Of a stretch of 64,000 nt of DNA, positions 34,452-42,885 are shown in pieces. A model generated the notes under the pieces. The model made no database searches and was not told the origin of the DNA. It saw nothing but the letters and a program-made list of their open reading frames with translations. The DNA is taken from the NCBI GenBank assembly GCA_020633415.1, contig JACKDQ010000002.1, positions 62,001 to 126,000 on the forward strand, given 5' to 3'. The translations under genes were made by a program, and so were the position numbers. The DNA comes from Deltaproteobacteria bacterium. GTDB lineage: Bacteria > Myxococcota_A > Polyangia > GCA-2747355. Within the stretch, counting starts at the first letter, position 1. Every line of letters begins with the position of its first letter.

Positions 34452-36074
34452 ATGAGCAAGACGGCAGGGATCACGCTAGCGCTGGGACTGCTGCTGAGCT
34501 GGGGCTGTAGCCAATCGACGGCGCCGAGCAGCGACCTAGGTCTGCGCGACCTGCAGCTCGACAGCACGGCGACCGATCGCGGACTGACCGACAGCGCGAT
34601 CGCCGAGGCGGGCGCAAAGGATCAGGCTGGGAGCGACAGCGCGACGCGAGACGCCGGCCGAGACTTGCCGACGGTCGACGGAGCGATCGCCGATGCTAGC
34701 CACGATAGCGCGCCACCGGTCGACCAGGGCCCGGCTGACAGCAGCATCGACGCCATCGCCAGCGATGCGGGAACGGTAGCCGTCACCATCGATCGCTTCA
34801 TCGGTCACAGCGACCCGGATGCGATCTATCCGACGGACGTGGCGACCGACAGCCTAGGACGGATGATCTTTGCGGGCTACTACCTGCGCAATCAGGGCAG
34901 CGTCACGGGGTTGTTCGTCGCAGCGTACAGCGCGACGGGAACGTCGCTCTGGACGGTCAACTTCGCCAAGGCGGCGGTCGCGGACCACGTTGCATTGGCG
35001 ATCGACAAACAAGACCGCATCGTGATCGCTAGTCGCTATGCCGATGGGCTGGACTTTGGCGCGGGACCGATCGCCGCCGATAGCGCGGGTGAGGGGCTCT
35101 TGTTGGTGCTCGATAAGAGCGGCAAGTATCTCAGCCACCGCACCTTCGGTGGCGACGGGCGCGATCAACCCTACGGGGTAGCGATCGATCCGCAAAGCGG
35201 CGACACGGCGATCGTCGGCCTCACCGACAGCAACGGCTTTCAGTTGGCCGGCGCGAGCAGCTCGCTGCAGGCAAAAAGCGGCGGCGACGAGGTGTTTGCC
35301 ATCCGCTTGGGTACTCAAGCGCTGGTCCAGCGCTTCGGCGACGCGGCCTTGGGTACGCGCAGCACCACCCTCGGCAACGCGATCATCGATGCGACGCAGC
35401 GGCTGTGCTTTGTTGGCGGCAGCGGCAAACGGCTCGATTTTGGCAACAACCAGGTCTTGCCCGCCGTCAAGACCACCAGCACGACGCCGTTTTACGTCTG
35501 CCTCAACAAGAGCGGCTCGGCGGTCGCCTTGCGCGCCTTTTCCCAGGGGCCGGACAACGCGGCGACATCGCTTGCGGCGGCCGCCAATGGCGACGTGATC
35601 GTCGCTGGTCGCGCCTCAAGCGGCGTGCTACTGGGCAACACCCAGCTTAACCTCGTCGGCAACACGCTGGCCTTCGTCGGACGTCTCGACGGCGCCGCCG
35701 TCAACACGCGCTGGGCTTGGGCGATCGACAACGCCGCAACCGATGCACCACGCGTCGCTGCCGGTCAAGATCGCGTGGTGGTGATCGAAAAATACTTCGC
35801 CGCCGCCAAGGTCGCCGGCGACACGCTACCCAAGCCGGCCAACAGCTTCGACATCGCCGTTATCGGCCTCGAGCTGGCGACAGGAAAAGAAGCGTTCGCG
35901 CTCTCGCTCAACGCACTCAAACCGCCATCATCGCACTACGCGATCGCCGCCAACCAAAAGCGCGCATATTTCGTTGGCGCCTACGACGGCTTTGTCTCGC
36001 TCTATTATCACGGCACGACCCACAAGGGATTCAGCAGCACCAACGACGCCTACCTTGGCGCTTTGAGCTGGTAG
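34452..36074 (+). CDS. SBBP-repeat beta-propeller lipoprotein
   Basis: The 540-residue product has a lipoprotein signal (SKTAGITLALGLLLSWGC) and an unusually long Asp-spaced linker of about 90 residues. From residue 110 it has repeats such as PTDVATDSLGRMIFAGYYLR, VALAIDKQDRIVIASRYADG, YGVAIDPQSGDTAIVGLTDS and LAAAANGDVIVAGRASSGVL, the SBBP/NHL-like propeller pattern (a D..G.. turn followed by a hydrophobic strand). It should form a surface-exposed propeller. No sorting tail is present. The gene stands at the left edge of the denser right half of the window. Confidence 0.72.
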   Translation: MSKTAGITLALGLLLSWGCSQSTAPSSDLGLRDLQLDSTATDRGLTDSAIAEAGAKDQAGSDSATRDAGRDLPTVDGAIADASHDSAPPVDQGPADSSIDAIASDAGTVAVTIDRFIGHSDPDAIYPTDVATDSLGRMIFAGYYLRNQGSVTGLFVAAYSATGTSLWTVNFAKAAVADHVALAIDKQDRIVIASRYADGLDFGAGPIAADSAGEGLLLVLDKSGKYLSHRTFGGDGRDQPYGVAIDPQSGDTAIVGLTDSNGFQLAGASSSLQAKSGGDEVFAIRLGTQALVQRFGDAALGTRSTTLGNAIIDATQRLCFVGGSGKRLDFGNNQVLPAVKTTSTTPFYVCLNKSGSAVALRAFSQGPDNAATSLAAAANGDVIVAGRASSGVLLGNTQLNLVGNTLAFVGRLDGAAVNTRWAWAIDNAATDAPRVAAGQDRVVVIEKYFAAAKVAGDTLPKPANSFDIAVIGLELATGKEAFALSLNALKPPSSHYAIAANQKRAYFVGAYDGFVSLYYHGTTHKGFSSTNDAYLGALSW

Positions 36075-36116
36075 CGGCGCGGGGCCGGCGACCGAGCCGC
36101 AGACGCGTGCGCGAGG

Positions 36117-36578
36117 CTACTGGCGAACCAACGCGAAGTAGCGCAGATCGCCGCGACCGGCATCGGCGTTGATGCCACCCAAGCCGAGACACAGCCCCTC
36201 AGTGAGCGGCTTAACCTCATCGTAAAGTAGGCATCGAATCGGCTCGGGTAAGCGGGTCTCGCGGTAGTCGAAGCAGTAGGTCTCGGTGGCGCGCCAGCGC
36301 GACGGCTGACATGGCAAGCTGAATTCGCCGGTCGCCCAGCGACAGGGTCCGATCAGCCAACAGCGCCGATCAAAATCGATCGCCAATTCAAGCTGGAAGA
36401 ACAGCGTCACGGCCAGCTTGGCCCAGCGCGCACCGTTGGCCGGGGTCGGACCGAGATCGATGCAGCGATAGAGGCCACTTGGCGCGGGTGCCGAATGCGG
36501 CGCGGCATAGATCGCTTCGAGCCGCTCGGCCGACGCACACCGCAAGTGCTCAATGGTGATCGATTTGTTCGCAGACAT
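36117..36578 (-). CDS. Small protein in the SCP2-E1 operon, function unknown
   Basis: The 153-residue cytosolic protein has no signal peptide. The segment APSGLYRCIDLGP (near residue 33) and the C-terminal pieces RCLLYDEVKPLTEGLCLGLG and DLRYFALVRQ suggest a small beta-barrel, perhaps lipocalin-like, but I cannot assign a family. It starts four bases after the TetR stop (TAAGTGATG), so it is the fourth gene of the minus-strand operon running from 40964. Being co-transcribed with a 2-oxoacid dehydrogenase E1 and a radical SAM protein, it may bind a small hydrophobic ligand; that is inference. Confidence 0.6.
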   Translation of the reverse strand: MSANKSITIEHLRCASAERLEAIYAAPHSAPAPSGLYRCIDLGPTPANGARWAKLAVTLFFQLELAIDFDRRCWLIGPCRWATGEFSLPCQPSRWRATETYCFDYRETRLPEPIRCLLYDEVKPLTEGLCLGLGGINADAGRGDLRYFALVRQ

Positions 36579-36581
36579 CAC

Positions 36582-37220
36582 TTATCCACAAGCTCGCCAA
36601 TAGCCAGCGACGGCGCGCGACAGCTCTTCGACAAATGCCGCACCGCTGCGCCGCTCGGGTCGGAAGCCGGCATGTAGCGCGCGATGGTGAAACGCGCCGA
36701 AGATCAGCCGCAACGTAAAGTCAGCGCAGTCTTGCGGATCGGAGAGCCGCAAGTCCTGATGACGCGCCAAGAACGCCCCTAAGCGCTGAGCGACGTCGTC
36801 GAGCAACCTTTCCGAGCGCTCGGCGATCGCAGCATCATCGGGCACGCGAATCGCCACCGCCAAAACCAGCTTGGGTCGCTGTTGATAGACGGACCAAAGA
36901 AAATCGACCATCAGCCGCGCCAGCTGATCGATCGGCAGCTGCGGATCGAGCGCCGACAAGGCGCTCTCAGCGGTAAGCACGGCCTCTTGCGCCAGGTTCT
37001 GATGCAAGAGGTGCAACAGCGCCTCTTTGTCGCGAAAGCGGCTATAGACCGTACCGACCGCACAGCCGGCCTTCGCCGCGATCTGCGCGACGCTGGTCTG
37101 CTCGAAACCTTGTTGACCAAAGAGCTCCTCGGCAGCATCGAGCACCCGCTGCACCGAGCGCTGACTGCGTTGCTGGCGCGCCGGGCGGACCCATTTGAGT
37201 GCGGTCGAGTCTTTGGACAA
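36582..37220 (-). CDS. TetR-family regulator, candidate repressor of its own operon
   Basis: The 212-residue product has a clear N-terminal helix-turn-helix (SVAQIAAKAGCAVGTVYSRF, then RDKEALLHLL at about residues 42-72), followed by a helical ligand domain. It lies 34 bases after the radical SAM gene and directly before the small protein gene, all on one strand. The operon promoter at 41011-41038 carries a 22-base dyad between and over the -35 and -10 boxes, the natural binding site for this protein. The ligand may be an acyl-CoA or sterol-like compound, given the SCP2 domain in the operon, but this is unproven. Confidence 0.85.
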   Translation of the reverse strand: MSKDSTALKWVRPARQQRSQRSVQRVLDAAEELFGQQGFEQTSVAQIAAKAGCAVGTVYSRFRDKEALLHLLHQNLAQEAVLTAESALSALDPQLPIDQLARLMVDFLWSVYQQRPKLVLAVAIRVPDDAAIAERSERLLDDVAQRLGAFLARHQDLRLSDPQDCADFTLRLIFGAFHHRALHAGFRPERRSGAAFVEELSRAVAGYWRACG

Positions 37221-37254
37221 ACTAGGCCCCGTTAGTCGTCGCAGCCTGCAAACA

Positions 37255-38313
37255 TCAGGCGACGCGATTCCATATCACATTTTTGCCCCAGGAGAGCAGT
37301 GGACCGAAACGCCCCTCGTAGATCTGCGACAGCTCGTAGCGGTGCGACGAGATACACTTGTGACAGGCCTCGCCCTCCTTGCTGGTCAGCTCGCGCAACC
37401 GCGGATGACGCAAGGCCTCGGCAAACGGCATCTGACGCAGATTGGTAATCGGCTGCGTCCCCCAATGCATGCAGTCGACCACATCGCCGTTGGCTTCGAT
37501 CGGCAGCATGAACTTCGGCCAATGGCAGCGATAGGACAGCGGCAACTGGGTGACCGCCGCGATATAGGAATCCGAAGTCACCACACGGGTACCCGTGCGC
37601 TTTAGCTCAGCGATGTAGCGATAAGCCTTCGCCAGCTGCTCGTTGGTCGGGTTGAGCCCCGCCAGCCGGTCGTCGTGCTCACCAACCGCCATCTCGACGC
37701 GCAGCGGCGTGAAGATCACCGGCACGTTCATGCGGCGCGAGAGCTCAGCCATCTGCTCGATCGAGCGCAAGTCGACGTTCTCGGAGTGAACGGTGTAGTT
37801 AAAGACCATCCGCGTCTTCGGATATTCGCGCTGCACACGCTCGGTCGCCGAGATCAGCTTGTTGAACAGCCCTGGGACGCCGCGAATCTGATCGTGCTTG
37901 TCCGAGGCGTGATCGACCGAGATGCACAAGCGATCGAGGTATGGCAGCACGCGATCCATCTTGCGCTCGAGCAGCGTGCCGTTGGTCACCATGTTGGTCA
38001 ACAACCCGACCGATCGCGCGTGAGCAACGATTTGTTCGATATCGGGACGCAACAGTGGCTCCCCGCCCCAGACCGAAACGCTGATCAGGCCGGCGCGCTT
38101 GGCGTCGGTATAGAGCTGCTTGATCTCGGCGGTCGTCAGCTCGTCGTGGTCCTGATAGAGCTCGGGGTTCCAGGCACAGAAGCCACAGCGCGCGTTGCAG
38201 CGCGCCGTCACCGCGTGGATCAAATGCAGCGGATGGCGCCAACCGAGGCGGCTGGTGATCGCCCAGCGGCCGACTCGCGCCACCGTCGCCAACTTAGAAG
38301 GTCCGTTCAGCAT
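37255..38313 (-). CDS. Radical SAM protein with SPASM-like C-terminal cysteines
   Basis: The 352-residue enzyme has the radical SAM cluster motif CNARCGFC (Cys39, 43, 46), the SAM-contacting WGGEPLL and the NGTLL strand. At the C-terminus the cysteines in YRCHWPK, DVVDCMHWG and EACHKCISSH look like a SPASM-type auxiliary Fe-S site. Members with this build modify peptides, act as dehydrogenases or build cofactors; the substrate cannot be read here. The ATG at 38313 overlaps the stop of the E1 gene (ATGCTGA), which fixes the start and shows translational coupling. No short precursor peptide gene is evident next to it. Confidence 0.8.
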   Translation of the reverse strand: MLNGPSKLATVARVGRWAITSRLGWRHPLHLIHAVTARCNARCGFCAWNPELYQDHDELTTAEIKQLYTDAKRAGLISVSVWGGEPLLRPDIEQIVAHARSVGLLTNMVTNGTLLERKMDRVLPYLDRLCISVDHASDKHDQIRGVPGLFNKLISATERVQREYPKTRMVFNYTVHSENVDLRSIEQMAELSRRMNVPVIFTPLRVEMAVGEHDDRLAGLNPTNEQLAKAYRYIAELKRTGTRVVTSDSYIAAVTQLPLSYRCHWPKFMLPIEANGDVVDCMHWGTQPITNLRQMPFAEALRHPRLRELTSKEGEACHKCISSHRYELSQIYEGRFGPLLSWGKNVIWNRVA

Positions 38314-40964
38314 CGCTCGTGTCCTTTCATTATTCGCCTCGGCGAATGACAAAGCGCATGGCCTAACTCGACGATGTGCTCCACGCTTGGCAGTGCGGCG
38401 CGCTCGAGTGCGGCGTTATAAGGGATCGGGATCGCATCGGCACCGATGCGTTGCGGGGCAGCACTTAGCGCGTCGAAGGCGCGCTCAACCACTTGGGCGA
38501 CGATCTCGCCGCCAAAGCCTTGAGCGAGCGGCGCTTCCTCGACGACGATCAGCCGGCCGGTTTTGAAGACGCTGCGCAGAACGGTGGCGATGTCGAACGG
38601 GACCAGGGTCCGCGGGTCGATCAGTTCAACGCTGATCCCGCGCTCGGCAAGCGCTGCCGCCGCCGCCGTCGCTTGCAGCAGCGCACCTGATATTGCGACG
38701 ATCGTGATATCTTCGCCAGCGCTGACCACGCGCGCCTGGCCGATCGGCTCGAGTACGTCACCGTCGACGGCAACCGGACCGGTCGAAGCGTAGAGCAGTT
38801 TGTTTTCGAAAAACAGTACCGGGTTGTTGGAGCGGATTGCCGACTTGAGCAACCCATATGCGTCTTGTGGTGAGGCCGGCGCCATAACGATCAGCCCGGG
38901 AATTCCAGCGAACAGGCCTTCAAGACACTGCGAATGCTGGGCTGCCATCCCCAGGCCAGCACCGCCGGGCGTTCGCACGACCAGCGGCACTGCATACTGT
39001 CCACCCGACATATAGCGAAGTTTAGCGGCGTTGTTGATCAACGGGTCAGCACAGGTCGTCAAGAAGTCCGAAAAGAGGATCTCGGCAACCGGCCGGCTGC
39101 CGGTGATCGCCGCACCCACCGCCGATCCGACGATCGCATATTCGCTGATCGGTGTGTCGACGATGCGACTCGGCCCGAAGCGCTCGGAAAGACCGCGGGT
39201 CACGGCGAAATATCCACCACCGCTGACGTCCTCACCCAGCAAATAGACCGCTGGATCGCGCTCGATCTCCTCGGCGAGCGCCCGTCGAATCGCTTCGGCG
39301 TAACTCAGCTCCGCAGTCTGAGCGCCGCTACCCGATGAGACCTGATAAAGACGGCGTGCATCGGTCGCATAGACGTCGCTAAAGCGCTCGGCCAGCTCAG
39401 GTTCGGCACTGGCATCGGCAAAGCGCAGCGCCTCTTGCACGCAACGCTCGGCTTGCGCGACGAGTTCATCCGCTCGCTGCTGTGCGATCACCTGGTCACC
39501 CAAGAGTCGCTCGCGTAGCGCGTCGATCGGGCAACGCCCCCGCCACTCGGCGATCTCTTGCTCGCTGCGGTAGGCAAACGACTCGCCTTCCATGTGGCCG
39601 CAGAGACGATAGGTGTCACAAACCAGCAGCTGCGGGCCGCCACCGCTTCGCGCGGCCTCGACGACCTCGCTCATCGCCCGGTAAACCGCTGCCACATCGT
39701 TGCCATCAACCGTGCGCGCCGGCACGCCATAAGCCGCCCCGCGATCGGCCAAGGCGCCGACCCGCGTGTGTCGTTCGAGGGCGGTGAACTCGCCGTAGCG
39801 ATTGTTCTCGACCACGAACACGGCCGGCAACTTGAAGACCGCAGCGAAATTGATCGCCTCGTGGAACATCCCTTGGTTGGTCGCTCCGTCGCCGAGGAAG
39901 GCCACGGCAACCTGGTCGCGCCCCTGGCGAGCGATCGAATGGGCCGCGCCACAGGCGAGCAAAGCGCTGGCACCGACGATACCGTTGGCACCGATCGCGC
40001 CAACCGAAGCATCGGTAACGTGCATCGACCCGCCCTTGCCGCCGCAAAGCCCGGCACGCTTGCCCATGATCTCGGCCATCATCCGGTCGGCAGGAGCGCC
40101 CTTGGCCAACATGTGGCCGTGGCCGCGATGGGTCGTTGCCATGTAGTCGTCGGCGCGTAGCGCGAAGCAACAACCGACGGCAACCGCTTCCTGACCGATG
40201 CTCAAATGGATCGCCTCGCTGGGAATGCTGCCGTCGGCGTAGCGCCGAGCCAGCGCTTGCTCGAAGGCGCGGATCAACAACATCCGCTCCAGCATCGCGA
40301 TCGCCAACGCCGATTCGCCGACTTGCGGCTCGCACGGCTGCGATGACTGTGACCGCTCGACCCCAGCAACGATCCCCGACGCGACGACCGGACGCTCCGC
40401 CAACGGAATCAGCCCCGCGCTTGGTGCCGACGCTGAGCGCCGCGCTGCGGGCGGAGCGCCGTACTTGGCGCGTCGCCACCAGCGTCGCCCCAGCCGTCGC
40501 GTCATTCGCGCGCCGTTTTCCAGCAGTCGGACAGCTTCGCTCAGCCCAGCGCCGCGTTCGACAACATCACCGAGCTGCAGATCGACCAGCGCCTCACGAT
40601 AGATCGCAAACAGCGGCTTGACCGCCGGCAACAATGCCAGCGCTTTGGCGATCGGCCCGCGAGCAACGATCTTGCGACTAGCGATCGCCAGCGGCACGTT
40701 GAGTCTCCCCGACCAAAACTGGTGGGCGACGGCAGCGCTCTGCAATAGCTCCAAGTCGGCCGACGTATCAGCGGGCCCCAACTGCCAGCGCAATCGATCG
40801 CCGCGCAGATCGATCGTGATCTCGGCCAGTGGATCGCGAAAACGCAGCCGCAAGACGAAGTCGCCCGCCAAAAGGGGTGCTGCTAGCTCGCGGTCGCTGG
40901 CGACACGCGAGAGCAAGCGCTCGAACACACCATATAACTGATCACTGCTCTGGTAAGGCTGCAT
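38307..40964 (-). CDS. SCP2-E1alpha-E1beta fusion of a thiamine-dependent 2-oxoacid dehydrogenase
   Basis: The 885-residue product has three parts. Residues 8-125 resemble an SCP2 sterol/lipid-binding domain (FVLRLRFRDPLAEITIDLRG, then ...LLQSAAVAHQFWSGRLNV). Residues 215-520 are E1alpha of the acetoin/pyruvate/branched-chain dehydrogenases, with the thiamine diphosphate motif GDGATNQGMF...VENN (about 358-388) and the YRLCGHMEGES loop. Residues 553-870 are E1beta (LGEDVSGGGYFAVTRGL, FSDFLTTCADPLINNAAKLR, then ...VEEAPLAQGFGGEI). E1 enzymes decarboxylate 2-oxoacids and pass the acyl group to lipoylated E2. No E2 or E3 gene lies in the window. First gene of the operon. Confidence 0.85.
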   Translation of the reverse strand: MQPYQSSDQLYGVFERLLSRVASDRELAAPLLAGDFVLRLRFRDPLAEITIDLRGDRLRWQLGPADTSADLELLQSAAVAHQFWSGRLNVPLAIASRKIVARGPIAKALALLPAVKPLFAIYREALVDLQLGDVVERGAGLSEAVRLLENGARMTRRLGRRWWRRAKYGAPPAARRSASAPSAGLIPLAERPVVASGIVAGVERSQSSQPCEPQVGESALAIAMLERMLLIRAFEQALARRYADGSIPSEAIHLSIGQEAVAVGCCFALRADDYMATTHRGHGHMLAKGAPADRMMAEIMGKRAGLCGGKGGSMHVTDASVGAIGANGIVGASALLACGAAHSIARQGRDQVAVAFLGDGATNQGMFHEAINFAAVFKLPAVFVVENNRYGEFTALERHTRVGALADRGAAYGVPARTVDGNDVAAVYRAMSEVVEAARSGGGPQLLVCDTYRLCGHMEGESFAYRSEQEIAEWRGRCPIDALRERLLGDQVIAQQRADELVAQAERCVQEALRFADASAEPELAERFSDVYATDARRLYQVSSGSGAQTAELSYAEAIRRALAEEIERDPAVYLLGEDVSGGGYFAVTRGLSERFGPSRIVDTPISEYAIVGSAVGAAITGSRPVAEILFSDFLTTCADPLINNAAKLRYMSGGQYAVPLVVRTPGGAGLGMAAQHSQCLEGLFAGIPGLIVMAPASPQDAYGLLKSAIRSNNPVLFFENKLLYASTGPVAVDGDVLEPIGQARVVSAGEDITIVAISGALLQATAAAAALAERGISVELIDPRTLVPFDIATVLRSVFKTGRLIVVEEAPLAQGFGGEIVAQVVERAFDALSAAPQRIGADAIPIPYNAALERAALPSVEHIVELGHALCHSPRRIMKGHERC

Positions 40965-41010
40965 CACACCCCTCGCCGATTGCGCTGACGACCGCCCGCT
41001 GCTGCCGGAT

Positions 41011-41038
41011 ATTATATTGAACGTGAATTCAAATTCAA
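41011..41038 (-). promoter_or_regulatory. Promoter with overlapping 22-base dyad upstream of the SCP2-E1 operon
   Basis: On the minus strand a -35-like TTGAAT (41038-41033) is followed after 16 bases by a perfect TATAAT (41016-41011). The interval 41017-41038 forms a dyad with outer half-sites TTGAA and TTCAA and a central palindrome TGAATTCA, separated by two free bases on each side. The dyad fills the spacer and covers the -35, a textbook repressor position. The E1 start codon is about 47 bases downstream. The TetR protein encoded in the same operon is the likely binder (inference). Confidence 0.7.
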
Positions 41039-41248
41039 TCCTAGCAATCTAAAATTGTTCATTTTGTCTGAAGCTTCGGATTTCAAAGCACTCTAGGTCA
41101 GAGCAGCGTGTGGCACGCCAAATCGCTGCGCTGAGCGCGACCGAGCAGCGCGCCACAACGATGTCGCCGGCACGGGGCAACCCGCGGCAGGCCAATTCGA
41201 TAACCGGCCGCGCTAGCGACAGTCGCTAGAAACAACGGCGAGGACAAC

Positions 41249-41716
41249 ATGCTCAACCCATCGACCAAACAATGCTGGGCGTCGGCCGCTTTGACCGCAC
41301 TGCTGTTAGCCATCGCGACCAACGCCGCGGCGACCCCATTGGAAATTTCCCAGACCGACATGGCACAGACGAACACACCACGGGCCAACGCACCGCTGCC
41401 CGACCTCTCGGCCTTGGACATCCCCCAGCTCGCTGAGGAGCAGCCAGATTCGACGCGCTTGCTCAAGGGCTGGGATATCGAAATGCGTCTCGGTGCGGAG
41501 CTCTCGATCAACGATGCCAACCCAACGCGAGCGTGGCTCGACACCGACTTGGCCTACCTCTTTTCCGCGGGTCTCGGGCCGGTGTTCCACGTCGGCTTCG
41601 GCTAGGCGTTCACCGACGAGTATCTCAGTGCGACCATCGATGACGATCGCAAAGCCGCCCCGGACGCAGTCGAACTTCACGCCGGTCTGCGCTATGCGGT
41701 GTTTGGCTATCGCAAG
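41249..41716 (+). pseudogene. Outer membrane protein gene with in-frame TAG and lost 3-prime end
   Basis: The gene starts well: GAGG ribosome site, ATG at 41249 and a signal peptide (AALTALLLAIATNAAA). The mature part reads as a beta-barrel (GWDIEMRLGAELSINDANPT, then LFSAGLGPVFHVGFG) until an in-frame TAG at 41603-41605. The same frame continues after the stop with AFTDEYLSATIDDD and ELHAGLRYAVFGYR, again strand-like, until it runs into the hairpin at 41717. So one nonsense mutation and a 3-prime truncation are visible. A 118-residue working protein is the less likely alternative. Confidence 0.6.
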
Positions 41717-41745
41717 GCCCCGCTCCCACAACCGGGAAGCGGGGC
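41717..41745. terminator. Hairpin between convergent genes
   Basis: GCCCCGCT (41717-41724) pairs with AGCGGGGC (41738-41745) around a 13-base loop. It lies between the plus-strand barrel remnant and the minus-strand HNH gene that ends at 41753, where a two-way terminator is expected. No strong T-run follows on either strand, so it is only a candidate. Confidence 0.4.
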
Positions 41746-41752
41746 TGTTGAC

Positions 41753-42262
41753 TTAGCGCGAAATCTCCACCGTCCAGTAATCACGCCATTCCGCGGGAAC
41801 GCTGTCGATCGGCTGGGCCATCAAACCGAACAGCGGCAACCAACTCGGGCGCGCCGGGCGACAGCGCAGCCGCATCCCGGCTTCCTCGGGTGTACGATTG
41901 GCCTTGCGGCTGTTGCAGGCCAGGCAAGCGATCACAATATTGCGCCACTCGGTGCGGCCACCGCGCGAACGCGGCAAAACGTGGTCAAAGGTCAGCTCGC
42001 CGATCGGCTTGCGTTCGCCACAGTACTGACAGCGAAAGCGGTCACGCGCCAAAACATTTTGACGCGAGAATTTGACGACGTGCTGACGTGCGCACAAGAA
42101 GTGCGTCAGGCGGACCACTGCCGGCATCAACCAATCGGGGTGAATCGAACGCTGGTAGGTCGCCAGCAAGTCGACCTTGCCTTTGATGATGTAGCTCAGC
42201 GCCCGCGTAAACGGAACTGCATTGATCGGCTGGTAGCCCATATCCAAGACGAGCGTTCTCAT
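41753..42262 (-). CDS. HNH endonuclease
   Basis: The 169-residue product opens with MRTLVLDMGYQPINAVPFTR, the conserved beginning of a widespread bacterial HNH family. The HNH site is RFRCQYCG (first zinc pair), LTFDHVLPRSRGG (catalytic His), WRNIVIACLACNSRKANRT (Asn, the second zinc pair and the final motif part). These proteins are usually chromosomal single-copy genes whose role is unsettled; nuclease activity is expected from the intact residues. It is not next to phage or toxin genes here. The tRNA-Cys gene lies 80 bases upstream on the same strand. Confidence 0.88.
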   Translation of the reverse strand: MRTLVLDMGYQPINAVPFTRALSYIIKGKVDLLATYQRSIHPDWLMPAVVRLTHFLCARQHVVKFSRQNVLARDRFRCQYCGERKPIGELTFDHVLPRSRGGRTEWRNIVIACLACNSRKANRTPEEAGMRLRCRPARPSWLPLFGLMAQPIDSVPAEWRDYWTVEISR

Positions 42263-42343
42263 GTCATTCTCCTCGATCCGACGTGGCTAGCTCACCGCGC
42301 CCTCCTCACATTTTTTTCAAACAGCGATCATCATCGGACAAAG

Positions 42344-42415
42344 AGGCACCGCTCGGAATCGAACCGAGGATGAGCGGTTCTGCAGACCGCCGCCTTACCC
42401 CTTGGCTACGGTGCC
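42344..42415 (-). tRNA. tRNA-Cys (GCA)
   Basis: A 72-base cloverleaf on the minus strand. The acceptor GGCACCG pairs with CGGTGCC with discriminator T; the D-arm is GCC...GGC with GGGG in its loop; the anticodon stem GCGGT/ACCGC holds the loop CTGCAGA with anticodon GCA; the T-arm is CTCGG-TTCGATT-CCGAG. CCA is not encoded and would have to be added. Confidence 0.93.
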
Positions 42416-42885
42416 AAAAGCAGCAGCGCGCCACGACGCGAGCGCTGATCGATCTTGCGTGGTGCGCCGGTATCCAGCGGGCGAACTTGAGTTCAGTTCA
42501 CCTGTCGGAGGCGACCGCCGTTGCGCGATATCGATGCTGTATGAACCATTATTTCACCCTGTCAACCCGCCCAAGCTATCCGATTTGCGGCTTTGGGCAT
42601 CAGCGTGTTCGCATTTGCTGACTCAGCACGGTACTTGCCAAGCCGGCGACAGCACGCCATTTCTCGCGGTCGGCCAGGATGCAGCAGCGCGCCGCCAACG
42701 GTGCTGGCGGTTGCCACGTATCGCCAGACGGATCAGCCACGGCGCTCAGACTGTTCGGCCTATTCGCGCTGCTACCGCTCAGGCAACGGCGGCGCGCTCG
42801 CGCCCAGTAACGCCGCGTTCGCGCGCGCAAGACCTGCGGACCCCAGCCGCCGACGGGCCCGCCAATGGAAGCCGCTCGTGATCAG
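42416..42885 (-). other. Spacer between tRNA-Cys and the tRNA-like element
   Basis: About 470 bases with no convincing gene on either strand. An A/T-richer stretch at 42530-42600 could hold the tRNA-Cys promoter. The open frames here are short and of low coding character. Confidence 0.35.

Noticed and set aside
37255..38313. The radical SAM gene as part of a RiPP cluster with a nearby precursor peptide
   Set aside because: No short peptide gene with a leader or Cys/Gly-rich core was found in the operon or its flanks.
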